Source: Cycas panzhihuaensis
Lineage: Eukaryota > Cycadophyta
NCBI GenBank assembly: GCA_023213395.1
Contig: CM041465.1
Coordinates: forward strand, 112,165,741 to 112,229,740
DNA length: 64,000 nt
Direction of reading: 5' to 3'
In this document: piece by piece, positions 34,037-47,200 of the stretch
Layout: every line of letters starts with the position of its first letter
Numbering within the stretch: the stretch's first letter is position 1
Notes under the pieces: generated by a model
What the model saw: only the letters and a program-made list of their open reading frames with translations
The model's database searches: none
Told to the model about the DNA's origin: nothing
Translations under genes and position numbers: made by a program

Positions 34037-35928
34037 TCAATACGATCCCTCTCCTAGGGACCACATCCCTCTGAGACTCCTTGTCAGTCTTCGGGAGCCT
34101 CCTGCTCCACTCCCTTCATCCCGTGGCCTCCTTAGGATCGTTGCCACCATGTGGGTATATGTCATGCTCCGTGCTGACCTCGATGCCACCTCATCCACCA
34201 GTCGATCGTATCGGGCCTGGATACGATCTTGATCTATCTCTACACTGCAAAGCCTCTCCTCCATCCCTTTGAGATGCTCCTCCATCACTGCTAGCCAGAT
34301 GCAGCCTTCCATATCCCCTCTCGCTCCTCCTTGAGCCTCCAGTGCCTGTACCTAACTCTGTAGCACATCTCTCTGAGTTCAGGTCATGTCCAGCTCTGCC
34401 TGTAGTCATCCTGCATGTGCCTCGTGTTCTTGGGACTCTGCTACCCATATGTCTCTTGCCCTTATCAATGGAGCGAATGCTACTATATGGCCGCCTACCG
34501 ATCTGCACTCATCGCCTGCCTGGATGGGAGGTTATCCCTCTGCGTAGGCCCGAGGGAATATCTCTCAGACTACTACCTCCACCAGTCTCCAGATATCTGC
34601 TACACTTGCAATCCAACATCATGTATTAGTACATGTCCATACGCATATCAAGCTAAAACCAAACTATATATATATCTGGAAATCAAACGACGACAGGAGA
34701 AGGTTATGTCTCACTTGGTGCAGCTGCTGGCTCCTCTACTCGGGTGACTACCTCTGCCTCGTGCACTCCACCGACTGTAGGTACCTCCTCCTCCTCAGGT
34801 ACCTCCTCGGCCACTGCCTTAGCAATTAGGGTATCCCTCCTCTTTTATTTGGTGTAGGCGCCTCTGGGATCTCCCGATGATCCATGACCCTCTGAGCCCA
34901 TGTCACTGGACCCCTGCTCTCCTCTGCAGGTCCTAACGGGCTTGCCTCTCTACCTGTAGCCCCGGATGGTCCTGCCTCCCCCCATGCAGTCCCTGATAGA
35001 CCTGCCTCTCCAGTAGCTTGTGAGGGGCTGGCCCCATCACCTCCATCGCCATTCTTGTCATCTCTTAGGGGTACTCCTACCCCGCTTGCCTCATTGTTGC
35101 TATCCTATCTCACTGCTCTATATGGATCTACTATGTAGTCTATCACGGTGAGGAGGTCTAGCGATGTAGCCTCCACCGAGCGATGGACATGAGCCTGGTC
35201 CTCGGTCCCTCTGAATCTAGTCTGTTACCAGTGTACCATCAGGGCCCACTCTGAGATAGGGTGTGGTGCCCCTATCGGCACCACTGCTCCAAAGTGGTCG
35301 AAGAACTAGCACTATAGTAACGTACTGTATGACAGTCCACCCTTCCCCACTACCCGAATGACATCCAATTGTGCGACGAGGTTCACCATTATGAGTGTAG
35401 CCCAGCCCATCCTCTCTCCTACTCACATCGACACACTGCATCCATCCAACCACCTAGAATATCCCTATAGTTATGTTTCTGGAAAATCTAGAACAGAATA
35501 CACAATGTCATTAGTTTCCTCACCCGAGGAACCCCTAACATCACCATACTTTAGAGAGGAATCCCTCGTCTCTCCCACCTGTCTGAGCCTGTGAAATAAG
35601 TCGTAGCCTCCTTGTGTGTTGCCTCATTGCTAGGCAGCGCTCCTAGTGTCACAAGCCTCCCTGTCGCCGGTACCCCTAGTATCCTCCTAACATCTCCCAG
35701 TGTCACTGATACGTCCCCTACTTGGGGTAGGTGGAAGATATGTCTCTGCCTATCCCAATGGGATACTATGTCTACCAATATTCTTTGATCTGATGTGTAC
35801 TGGGGTGTCCTTGTGACCTTCAGTAGGCCACATCTCAGTAGTATCTTCCTGTCCTCCCTCGATATTATCTCTATGAAACTGAGCATAGCCATACCTATGT
35901 TTTCGCGGTTATCCACTATAATCACGAC
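34037..35928 (-). pseudogene. PMD / coiled-coil protein gene of C2, degraded
   Basis: The minus-strand frame around 35912-35551 matches the C1 PMD: DNRENIGMAML, SHWDRQRHIFHLPQVGD, ILGVPATGRLV. The start Met of C1 is Val here, so initiation would have to be elsewhere, perhaps in an upstream exon ending at the CAG at about 35930. A coiled-coil/basic part with RIQARYDRLVDEV follows at 34312-34037, where the C1 stop is replaced by a longer C-terminus. Frame breaks in the middle (35550-34320) mean no single protein can be read. Same likely role and limits as the C1 gene. Confidence 0.55.
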
Positions 35929-35929
35929 C

Positions 35930-37146
35930 TGTAAAATGCCATGAAACAAGTCAAAACTTTGATGTATCCTCACCCCTCATCCTCTAGACTGTCTCTCAGC
36001 CTCTCTCGATCGAGATTTGGGGACCCTCGGGGCCCCATCTTCTTTTTTTAGCTAGTCTACCTTCGCACTGCGCTAAACTTTACAGTACCGCAGAGTTTGG
36101 CCTGGGTCCTGCGGTGATTGAGGCCCCGCGGTAAAGATCGTAGCACCACAATCTTTGCCACGGTGAGAGCGTCACCCCCCCAAAAGGGGGGGTTTCTGCC
36201 TAAAAAAACTAAAAAAATTTTCCTTGTGGGCCACAGCCAGGCCCATTGGAACCAGGGCTGCCTAATACCCCGGTCCCACCTCTCCTTCGGTCCAATTTGG
36301 ACTCTTGGAGATCTTTTTTTGCCCATATAGGGCCAAAAACTACATACAAAAACTAAAAAAACCATTTAACTTTAAACCAGGAAATGGATTGAGGCTTTGA
36401 GGATCCACTCACCGAATCTGGTTGAGCGCTCGCCATCTCGTCTCTGTGGTCTCAACAGCTATCTCCCAGCTCTGATCTAATGGTCAAATCTCTCTTTGTG
36501 TGTCCTCGAAGTCAGGTGGTGCTCTACTGCATAAGGGAAGGGCTCTGGATTCGTTTGAGAGCCCGTGAAAATGAATCCCATTTTCATCGATTTTCCTCAT
36601 ATAAGTAGGGGGCCCAACGACCACCTTCTCCATTCCCACTTCTGTTGCAGCTGTTGAGATTGTTTCTTGTTCTCGATCATCTTTGCCTTCTGGCCTTATA
36701 TCTCATTGCACTTCTATAGCCTTCTTTTCCGCTCATTCCCTCGGATGCATTTAGGGCGCCTCGCCGACGCATCTTTTGCAGGGCCCCTTTATCTCGTTTT
36801 ACGTGCTGCTTCCGTACATATCTGAGTTTATACTCGTTTGGATCATTTCACCATCCTGGACTCATTTTTCTAGCTCGTTCCTACCCCTGGGGTCTCCAAA
36901 GGGAATGCTCCCTTTATTCGAAGTCATTCTTTGCTTTCTTAAGCAACCTTTGGCATCCCCAAGGTGTTTTTTTGCCGTTCGCTCTAAGCTAGTGGTCGGA
37001 TAGACTGCTCTTGCCCTTGGGTAGCCTCAATTTCTAGGTCCTCCTACCCTTCATAGCCATTTATTGCTTGCCATGTGAGCCTTTTTTACTTTGACTCCTA
37101 CTTTATTATACATCTTCTCTACCAAGACCCTTTTCTTTTCTCGTCC
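35930..37146. promoter_or_regulatory. Divergent intergenic region of C2
   Basis: Counterpart of 1801-3011. It keeps a decayed version of the 28-bp palindrome (about 36073-36100) and the following inverted repeat (arms ggtaaagat and aatctttgcc, about 36131-36160). Reading frames here (36057-36365, 36776-37003) are not shared with C1 and are not called. Confidence 0.35.
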
Positions 37147-37569
37147 ATGACTCTTTACATCTATACCGACAACGGAAGCTACGGTAATCCTAGACCTTTA
37201 GCCACTACATGGATTTTTCGTGGCCCTTCTAGACATGATTTTCTATGTTTTGGGATCTTCCTCCCTAAGGCCACCAATAATAAAGCCGAGTACACGGCCG
37301 TTATTGAAGCCCTCACTCATGCACTCTGATTCCATCATGGATCTATTGTTCTTCTTTGTGACTCCTAGGTGGAGGTGTCCCATGTCACCCAGGTTTACCA
37401 GGTGCGATGCCCTCACTTGGGAGCCCTCGCTTCGACCACTAGATCCTTGTTAGCTTGTTTCCAATTTGTCAACATTCGACACATCCCTCGGGCCCTCAAC
37501 GTTGAGGTAGACAGCCTCGTATGCCTCATCCTTGAGCGTTGACTTCCTCTTCTTGCTGACCGTCTTTGA
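37147..37569 (+). pseudogene. RNase H domain of C2, three in-frame stops
   Basis: From ATG 37147 the frame shows YTDNGSYGNP, TNNKAEYTAVIEAL, CDS and a final VDSLVCLILE, so all four catalytic acidic positions survive. Stops are at 37327-37329 (TGA; CGT in C3), 37366-37368 (TAG; CAA in C1) and 37540-37542 (TGA; CGC in C1). The frame then ends at TGA 37567-37569, as in C1. Apart from the stops it aligns end to end with C1, which confirms the domain limits. Confidence 0.75.
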
Positions 37570-37890
37570 GACTTGCTTAGTTGCTCTGTTGCCCAAGTCT
37601 CAGGTCATCTTGCATTTCACCTTACGATCCATTCGCACCTCTAAAAGCTAGCCGCTAATGAGGTTAAACTATGGCGACTATCAGGTTTTCTCATTTACCC
37701 CTTTTCCTGGTATCATCCTGCACTTCTCTTTGCATTTTTTGCGATGGGGGTAGTCCCCTCATCTTTCTTAGCTTCCAGTCAATTCTCGGGTGGCACATAG
37801 GTAGCCCTTATATTGTCTCCACCCCTGTCCTCGTATCCACGCGTTTCACCATGACAGTTGTTGGTACCCTTGACTCTTGTTATGATTATG

Positions 37891-37893
<3 letters not shown>

Positions 37894-37921
<28 letters not shown>
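37894..37921. repeat. (TA)n microsatellite
   Basis: 28 bases of alternating TA. The matching site in C1 (about 3739-3752) and C3 (about 32650-32670) holds only short imperfect TA runs, so expansion happened in C2. Confidence 0.95.
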
Positions 37922-37924
<3 letters not shown>

Positions 37925-38505
37925 GTGCTACTGATAATTTTGTTGCTAGCATTCCCTATCGCACCATGCTTTCGAGCAGCGAGGCTCTATTGCTAAGGAG
38001 GTGGTGTTTACCGGCTACCAGGAATGGATACAGACAAGTTGACTCATGTAAGAATAGGTATGCTTCTTCCTTTTCACTTCTATTATTTCTTTGGAAAGGT
38101 TGACAGAAGTATTACCTCATTGCATGACTGACTGCTTCATTTGTATGATCACCTTGCATTCATTGCTTGATCATGCTACTTGTCATATTATGAGCCTATG
38201 ATGACTAGTGGGACATACCTTTTTGTAAGGTAGGCATCCCCATGGCACTCTATGACCCTTTGTGCTACCTCCACATCACCTTAAGCCTCACTTGATTTGT
38301 ATGACCCATTCATACCCTGATCTCGCATCCTTATCATGACGTTTCTGGGACCTCTATCCTTTGATACTACTTTCGGCCTTATTTACATACCTTCTGGACT
38401 GTCCCTAGCCACCTAGACAGGAGGGCCAGCCCCTCCGTGGCCTGTCAAATCAACTTTTTAGGCTCCTAGAACCTAGATTATTTCCATTTTGGCTTTCTGG
38501 TCCTG

Positions 38506-38547
38506 CACCGCTGTAAACTTAGTGGTGCCACGAAGTTTACCGCGGTG
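38506..38547. repeat. 42-bp near-perfect palindrome
   Basis: The left arm caccgctgtaaacttagtgg plus t and the right arm match as reverse complements at 18 of 21 positions with no spacer. It shares the core aacttag-ggt with the 28-bp palindrome at 1952-1979. Decayed counterparts occur in C1 near 4300-4360 and in C3 near 32030-32075. Confidence 0.85.
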
Positions 38548-39743
38548 CGATTATTGCAACTTGTTTTTAAAAACTACCATGGCAATTCTCATTTTTTCTG
38601 TGGAATTGCCACATGGCTTCGTGCCCAGCTCAGCCCTATTCGTACCCTATTCACTTGTTTAGGGTTGAGATGGGTATAAATCTTAAAATCATCATCATTT
38701 TACCTCTCTTAGATCTCTTGGCTCTCCAACATCATCTTCTACTATTGTAGTTCTTGCTCTTCTCTTCTGTCCTTTCACAGGTGCGCCTGTAGGCCTGCGT
38801 TTCCTGCTACTCTAGTCCTGGATCCACCTGCAATGACTCTTCTCCGTGGTGGGAAGTTCCTCTCCAAGTACTCTCAAGCAAGTTTTATGTGGTTCTCTTC
38901 CAAATATGCCCCAACAAGTGTCTCCCACAATCGCCTTTAGGGAATCCTCCTGCAAACCCTATAGGAACTCTTCTTCTTCGCTGGTTGCAAGGGAAAACTT
39001 GCCCTAGACTCATCCCAACGAGTATTGTAGGTTCTATTTTTGGAGTTTACTGTGTATTATTTCCATATTAAACTCCTTTTCAAGTGTATTTTCTTGCTTT
39101 CTTCCCGTTTGGCTGTAGTAAACATTGTTTCTTTTGAGTTTAGCCCTAGACCTTCAGATTTTCACCGTTTCTCTGCTGGTTTTCCTTAAGAAAGCAACAT
39201 GAGAAGGCTCACAAAGGTTAGGTAAAGCGAGTAAAATGGGATCTGTCCCACTCAGGCCTACTCCCTAAGGGCAACCCCCTTCCCGTCTTTCTTCTACTGC
39301 TCCATGCTTTCCTTGGGTTAACTAGGAGAAGGTGGAGCTTAGGCCTGCACTGGATTATCAGCATGTGTAGCCCTTGCTGTATTGATTCCAGGCCTACGCA
39401 CCTCTCTTTTGGGCCCCCATCGTGCCCTTAACATTGCTTGGCACCCTTTAAAGACCTTGGTCGAGGTTTGTATACCGGATTGTTGCCCATAGTAATTCTG
39501 TTGTCTTGATACCTCTCCAACACTTTGCTACATATATCCTCATGTTTGTTGGCTGTCATAAGTTGTTGTTTGTCCTTATCTTGTTGTGCTAAAATGCTAT
39601 GTGGAGGACCTTAATGGAGGGTTTGGCCATCCTGAGGCTTCCCTTCCCTCTTTCTTGCTTGATATGTGTGTTTGCTTGAGGGAAATTGGAATTCTTTGCA
39701 GCAGTAATTTCTCTAACTTAATATAATGTTTTGACATATACAT

Positions 39744-39746
<3 letters not shown>

Positions 39747-39815
<69 letters not shown>
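39747..39815. repeat. (AT)n microsatellite, 69 bp
   Basis: An uninterrupted AT run. The equivalent place in C1 (about 7368-7400) has only catatatata-type short runs. Confidence 0.95.
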
Positions 39816-39816
<1 letters not shown>

Positions 39817-39839
39817 CTCTTCTCATAGCCCCTTCTTGG

Positions 39840-40815
39840 AAGGGATAAGCTCTTGTATGTGCAGGTTTGACACGGCATTTTCATGAAGGGAAAAGGCGTC
39901 CGGATCCAGGTAAGCTTTACCCTCTTTTTTTCCTTTGCTTTATTTGCTTCCTTTTTGTTTCATTTTCTTTTCATAAGGGGAAGGTAAGGAAGCCCCCATC
40001 CTTTGCATCAATCAGGATCACACATTTGTTGGTTGGTGAGAGGGCATGCACTGTGCGTAGGTGAGGTCTTCTGTTGACCGCTACACCTCCCAAGTACGCA
40101 CCATCTCTCTTTCTTCACCCCTTCATTTTCCTTTCTTGCTTTTATTTAAAATCTATGCTCTAGTTTAATAGATCACGTGAAAGCGAAATGTTAAAGATAT
40201 TGGTTATTTGCATTTATATGTCGTATGTTTGTCCCATATAGTAAAAGGACATAGTAGGAACCCCATTCCTCTTCCTCTTCCTATCAATCCAAACATACCC
40301 CTTAGATGAATTTCATTTAGCTTTGTTTACTTGCATGCATAATACTTGTTCTTCTTTTCCCTTTTGTCTTTGAGTTGCTAAAAGGAGGACATAGTTTTAG
40401 CCCCTCTTCCACTCCCTCTCTTGGTTTTGTTTGCCTAGACTAAATAACCAAGGGGGGCCTGCTTACATCGTAGGCCCTCGCCTACCTTTTCCATATTTGT
40501 TTTCCTTCATCATAGGGAAACTCATTGAGGATTCCACTTCTTCCCTTCCAGCCATCCAAGGGTGGGAGGACCTTCCTCTTGAGACCATCCAGGCTACCCC
40601 TTGTATGCACTCTCCCTTCCGGATTAAGGGCTACTCTAAGGTTGTTGGGTGCCATTTACAGGTCCCAAACTCTCGCTCTGGCGCACGGGGTGCCCTGCTT
40701 GGTGCTCTCTTTTCTTGTAGGTTCTTGCCCACACCTTCAACATCAACTATTGACTACTATCATTCTTATTGAACATAGTGACTATTCCGTAGATGTGCAT
40801 CCAGACACCTTAGTT
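39840..40815 (+). repeat. Module R3 of C2
   Basis: Single copy of the module found twice in C1 (R1, R2). Landmark blocks are at 39978 (gggaaggtaaggaagccccc) and 40662 (gtcccaaactctcgctctgg). A CAG|GTAAGC donor-like site lies near 39909. The frame at 40431-40772 matches the small ORF of C1 (8078-8458). The end agatgtgcatccagacacc marks the last sequence shared between copies. Confidence 0.65.
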
Positions 40816-41479
40816 GTCAATGTGATGGTAAGTTGTAACTAAGCCTTATTAGCTAGGGAACCTTCTAATACCACCAAATTAACCTTTAAAGGTGGGGTGA
40901 ACCACTCAGATGAACTTTAGCTAAGAGAATACTAGAATCTATTAAATAAATGGCCATAGGTTGGAAAATACTAAGAAATAAAGAAGGCCAAGGAGATTAA
41001 GTTTTAGTAAAAATGAGAAATCTAATAGATAGTCTATCAAAGGTTTGGAGGTAACTGGTAGCGAAATACCTTATGAATAGTGAAATAAATGACATGGAGA
41101 TCTAATGGTAATAATATCTATTTAATTTAAATCAAACATTCTTATTCTAGAAAAAAAGAGGACAAGATTCCAAAAGAAGAATAAGATTTCCAGAAAAAAA
41201 TTAATACTTCAAAGGAGAAAATAAAAACACTAGGGAAGAAAGAAGGTGGAAGTATAGACTAGAGTTGAAAGGACCTAAGTGATTATGAGGAGAAGGCAGA
41301 TGAAGGTCTCTTAGCATATTAGGAGAATCATATGAAAAGGTAGTTGTCTAAGGATACATAAGATAAAGAAAGTCCATTAAGGATACCCAAAATTAGTGTA
41401 ATAATAGAAGAGGTTACAAACCAAAATATCAAGTGACTTGAGCCATATTCTCATAAAGAAGAAGTAACCTATGAAATAT

Positions 41480-42257
41480 TTCAAAGATGATAGATTCAAG
41501 GTGGAATTTAGAAGACTAAACTTTGATGACATAACTAATGCAAATGAACTTGTTTACCTATATCAAAACTTGATAAATGTGAAGAAGATAACTCATGAAG
41601 ATAAGATTAAATTTAGATTTACCTATTCATTATAAGATATACCCTTAGCTTGTTATAAATAATTAAACCTAACTAAGACATTGGAGAATATTAAGAAGTA
41701 ATTTAAGGAGAGATTCTAAAAGTTTTAAACAAATGAGGTAGTGGAGTTATCTCTCAATGAAATGAGATAAAGGTTAGCAAAATTAGTATTAATATATATA
41801 AGAAAATTAAATATTAATCCTATAAATATGATGAATACAGAAAAAATCATGGATTATAATATGAGGAATTATTTTATAAATGGACTCAATTCCAAAGTAA
41901 GGGCCATAATAGTGACATATCCCTTGAAATGCTTCCATCACACACATGAGTTTGTATTAGATTTTAAGAAAGAAATAGAAGCTTAAAAGGGAAGACATAA
42001 ACCTTATTACTAAGATTACAGGATGAAATATAATAATTAAGAAGCCAAAACATAAATAAACCTTGTTATTAAGTAATAAAAGTAGAGGATACCACAAAAC
42101 TGAAAGCCCTTAAAAAGGAAGTCATAAGGTTAAAGTTATAACGAAAGAAACCTTAAGGTACTAAGGAGGAGAACAATAAAGATGTATAGGTATCGAACCC
42201 TAATTGAAGAAGTGGTGTCACATTTGTAATAAGAATTTATATTCTAGTAAGGAATGT
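41480..42257 (+). pseudogene. Retrotransposon Gag remnant, probably Ty3/gypsy
   Basis: One frame with several stops reads a Gag core: FKVEFRRLNFDD, DIPLACYK, FKERF, MRXRLAKLVLIYIRKL, then YFINGLNSKVRAIIV. This matches the pattern of the retrotransposon gag family (a W/F-rich helix bundle with RF, a YI-L motif and GL-xx-R). Farther on, CHICNKNLYSSKEC at 42216-42257 looks like a CCHC zinc knuckle with His changed to Tyr. No pol follows. The assignment to Ty3/gypsy rather than copia is tentative. Confidence 0.5.
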
Positions 42258-44299
42258 GACCTAACTGAGAGGAATAATATGGTAAAAGAGTAAAGTACAT
42301 GGTGTTATATTTATGATATGGATAACCATAATATGAATAAATAATATTCTAATATATGTAAAACAAACTAAGATGGTATAGGTTATGGAAGAGGGAACAA
42401 TTGAACCATGATGTAATATACTAATGACACAAGCAAACATGTGAAAAAATAATAATGTATGAAAAGAAAGTGAAGGAAAAGTACTAAACAACTAAAATAA
42501 TAAAGATAAAATTGATCTATCCTTATAGAAAATACCTATAGAGAGACCAAATATCACCCAATAAGAAGGCTCTCAAAATCTAAGAGGTCCATTAGATCAT
42601 ATATGCTCAAACTATTAAAAAACATATGTGCTTAACTTATTGTAGCTACCCCTCACAAAGAAGAATATCATATCCTAACCCAGACTCTTAAATGAACCTA
42701 AAACATTAACTCCATCTTAAAATATGAAAAGGGACTAATTAGACTAAAATACCTAACGGAGTTAAGATCATAGGATCCATATGATCTTCCATAAGTTCTT
42801 AGGGACTTATAAATACTAGTGACCCATCCTAGATAAGTGTGAGGTAGCCTAATAATACCTACATTTGACTCCAACTAGCCTCAAGCTCAAATGGGTGAAG
42901 TAGAAAGACATCAGTACTCTTAATAAGATGGATAGAGTTCACTCAGGTATCAAGACGATATGCATAAGTGCATGATTGGGATAGATGCCCTCCATTAGGC
43001 CACTCAGAATATTAATCATAAGACTCTACTCACTTAAGGGCACAAGAACCCCTCTCTCATCTAATGATGAAATCTAGGTAAAAGAAAGTAATCCCCCTTA
43101 CTGGTGAGGGAATAATCCTACACTAAAAAGAATTATGAGAACTAATTAATATACACCTATAATGCAACTACGATGTAATTTTTAATCCTAACATAAAAAA
43201 AACAAACCTTTCAGCCTTACAAATTTGAGGACTCGTATTAAGTACAAGCCTCTACTCTACTAGGCCTTTACTAAAGTGCACAAACAACAAGCATATATAA
43301 TATAAAGTGAAAAATACAAGTTTATTCTTATCTTTTCCTTTTATGTTTTGAAGTCCTTTATGTTTCTATAAAGCAACCTACATGCAAAGAAGGGGTGAAA
43401 GTAAGAAAAAAGTAATATGCACATAAGAAAACTTTTCTTTTTATTTTAAAAATAAAATTATAAATTAAATATATACATTTTATCCTTTTCTTTTAGAAAT
43501 AAAATCTACAAATGGAGGGTTTTGATGAAAAGTACCTAGAATTCACTTCAACTCCCAATAATTAGTTTTTTTCCATAACGAAATCCTTGTGTCATGACTT
43601 TTATTAAAATAATAATCAAAATGTGAGCATCACATGCATGTATTATAATTTCTAAAAAATATTTGGTAATATTTTTATTTATTGGATTGATCTATGACGA
43701 AAAATAATTTCTTTTTGAACATACAAATATTCAAAAATAAGTTGAAACAAAAAATTTAAGAGTATATATTTTTAGTGATGTTGAGAAAATTTTAAAATTC
43801 TTTTTGTTATTATATAGACAAAATTTCAAAATTATTTTTATTGTTGTATAGACACCAATGTTTTGTAGAAAAGATGGGGGAAGTGAGAAAGAATCTCCAA
43901 CACATTTTTGAAGCTACCAACTCATAAGAAGATAAATTGAAGGTAGTCCACCACCTGCCAAATTGGTACATGTAAATATATAAAAAATTTAACAACTTAA
44001 AAATAATAAACTAAAATGGAAGTTATAATTCTAAGTAAATATAAAATGGTAACAAGTGGTGTCTTAAAATTAGTAGGTTTTCCTATATATTTTGACCCTG
44101 AAAATTTCTACCAATTCTACTTTTGCCCTTTAAGACACTATCAATAAAGAGAAGAGCAAAAGAAATACGGTAAGTAAAAATGAAACTAAGAAATAAAGTA
44201 TCTAACAACTAAAAAATAAAAAATAAACATAATCAAGTGTAGATATAGAAGAAGAACTGCTATCAGGTGTATTGCTTAAACTCTCAACTAAAGGAAAGT
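42258..44299. other. No feature recognised
   Basis: AT-rich sequence without clear coding content. Part of it may be the decayed remainder of the gag-bearing element to the left. The minus-strand frames at 42261-42491 and 43810-43995 lack domains. Confidence 0.3.
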
Positions 44300-47200
44300 G
44301 ATCATAGAATGTAACTTTGATCATAGAGGTCTCTAACAATGAAGTGATTCCGATCTCCAAGCCAAATATAGAAGCCAACAAATAAGTTGAAAGGTTGATG
44401 GAAGTCTATGTCAAAAATATTAATAGAATAAGATTGAAATAAATAATAAAGAGAGAGTAATTGACACAAAAGAAATTACATAATAATTATAAGAAAATAT
44501 TCTTGTGTTAGATCACAAAAGAAATAAATATCTTAGTCTACTCTACAAGCCTCAATTAGTTAATCTAATCAACTTAAGGGGAGTAAGGCTACTCCTCATT
44601 TTATAAGAGAATTAAACAAAGAATAAACTGAAAAATGGCGTAAACCAAGGAAATAACATAGAGCACCTTATCCATACTCTCACATATATGAGAGAAAAAT
44701 AATAATAGATTACTAGAGAGAAACTTCTAAATGTGGCATAATTATCCACTCGAGAAAAAGAGTATGAAATATATATTATTTTTAACACCACCTCATAATG
44801 CATAATTCATTATCTCTTATAAATAAGAGCCTCTTGAGCCTCTCAAATATGTTATGAATCAAAGTTGTAGTGAGAATAACTACAAAGTAATCCTCAACTA
44901 AGCAATACACCAACTCAATTGCTCTACTCTACACCTACTCCTAAATAAAATAATGATTTACTTCCATATGATTTATCTTGGTATGTAAGATAAGAGTAAT
45001 TAATAGTTAAATTCCACCTTGATTATCAAAACATAGTAATATAAGATCATTTTTTAAAAACTCTAAGTGTTTAAGAAGTCTCCCCATCTAAATTACTCTA
45101 CATATAGCTACAATCATAACTTTATACTCTACCTTTATAGAAGACAAGGAGATAGTTATTTGCTTCTTACTGCACCAAGAAATCACATTGAAGCCAGATA
45201 TAAACATATATCTTAAAGTAGATATCTAGTCATGAACACCTCTAATCTAATTTAAGTTAGTATAGTCATACATCTTAAACTCATTAACTCTATAAAATAA
45301 GAGTGAAAATCTAATAGTGCCCTTAACATACCTTAGTATACACTTTATTGCCTTCCAATAAAAAATGGATAAAGCACTCATATAATAGGTTACAACACCA
45401 ATAACATAATTGATATCAAGCTTAATATTAGTAAGGGTAATGAGACTACCCATTAATTGCCTATATAAAATACCATTAATAGTCTCATCATCTACCTTAT
45501 TAGTTAGTTTGAGGCCAACTTCTATGGGGATATCCATTTGATTATAATCCTCTATATAGAACCACATTAACAAACTATATGCATGCTAAGATTATGATAT
45601 AAAACTTTTATCACCATTCTACTAAAACTCCATACCAAGATAGTAGTGTAGAATGATAAGCTCATACATCTCTTAGTGTTCAAAAATATTCCTCTTGACA
45701 TAGTTCATTTGTAGAGTTCTATTTCTAATGATAATGAGATCATATACATAGAGAATTATAATAAATGTCTCATCATCCTCACTTTTAATATAAAAGTTAT
45801 GATTTGATTCATACTCGGTGAATCTAAAAGAGATGAAGTACTCATAAATAAATGAATACCATACCTTTAGTTCTTACTCAAGACCATAAAATGATTTCTT
45901 AATCCTATATATAAGATACTCTCTACCAACTTATACAAAGCATTCAATCTTCTGCATAAAATCCTCTTCATCTAGAATGGCATATTGAACAATGCTCTTA
46001 ATGTCCATTTAGTAAAGTTGCTAACCAAAATGAACTATAAGAGTAGTAAGCATTTGAATAGTAGTCATTTTGGTCATAGATGTAAAGGTCTCCTCAAAGT
46101 CCACAACTTTGATTTATGCATAGCCCTTATCCACAAGTCAATCTTAATATCAATCAATGTCACCATTAGAATGATACTTCACCTTATATATTGATCTACA
46201 ATTAATGACTTTCTTCCCTAATGGAAGATTAATAGGATCTCATATGTCATTATTGATAATAGAGTCATACTCCTCTTACGTAATTGTTTGTCAATGAGCT
46301 ATATCCTTAACTTCAATAAATAACTCAAGTTTATTAGTGCTTAAAACATTAGACATTAAGGCAAAATTAACCTTACTTCATATTTGAACACCTGTACTAC
46401 TGACAATGTCACCAACCTTAGAATCTTTTGAGGTTTGAGTGTACTATGTAGGAAACTTTTTATGAGTAATAGAGGAAGAATTAATACCTATAGGAGTGTT
46501 CTATACTTTCTTCACTTTATTCTTTAGTCTCATCCTTCTCTTTCTTACTTATAGTACTAGAATTTATAATTGGGATCATTCCCTTATTAGAATCATCAAA
46601 AGAGACATCCCTATTAATAATAATCTTCCTTTCTCAGGGATCCTAGAGTCTGTATGCCTTGGCTAAGTCACTGTATTAGATAAAAAAATATATTTATGAC
46701 TTTTTTCATTAAGCTTTCATCCCTTTATATGAGGTAGTAGAACGAAAAACATAAAGATTACAAATAGATTACAAACTCCTTTTATAATCATTCTATATTT
46801 AGTTGTACTATTATTAGTTCCTTCGTAGGAGTTATGTTCTAAATAACAATCAAGATTCTATTCAAAATATACACAATTATATTCAAAATTTTATTCCAAA
46901 AACCATTAAATATATTATTAATGTTAATCATATATATAGCCATCTTAGCAATGCTAGAATTCTTCCTCTTAGCCATACCATTCTACTATAGTGTATAAGA
47001 TATAGCTAATTATTATTCGATGCCCTAATCCTTAGAGAAAGAAATAAACTTCTATGATAAGTATTCACCTCTACTACCAATCCTTATAATCTTGATCTTT
47101 TTCTTGGAGAAGTTTCCTACTCTGACCTTAAACTCCTTCAATTTTATAAATGCCTTTAATTTTTTCTATAAAACATAGACCAAAGTCCTCCTTGTAAAAT

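Larger units (their letters stand above)
34031..40860 (+). mobile_element. Composite PMD / RNase H element, copy C2
   Basis: The most complete copy: PMD gene on the minus strand (34037-35928), divergent region (35930-37146), RNase H (37147-37569), a non-coding region with palindrome (38506-38547), (AT)n tracts and one copy of the repeat module (39840-40815). It lies parallel to C1 at an offset of about 34.1 kb up to base 4500 of C1; after that C1 is longer by the extra module R1. Beyond about 40815 no similarity to C1 is left. No LTRs, terminal inverted repeats or target duplications were found by eye. Confidence 0.75.

Noticed and set aside
39747-39815. AT run as a CRISPR-like or origin feature
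   Set aside because: It is a simple dinucleotide microsatellite in a plant nuclear repeat; no spacer-repeat structure is present.
34031-40860. C2 as an ordinary LTR retrotransposon with two LTRs
   Set aside because: No direct repeat between its two ends, no primer-binding site and no purine tract could be found by eye; the idea stays open pending a genome search.
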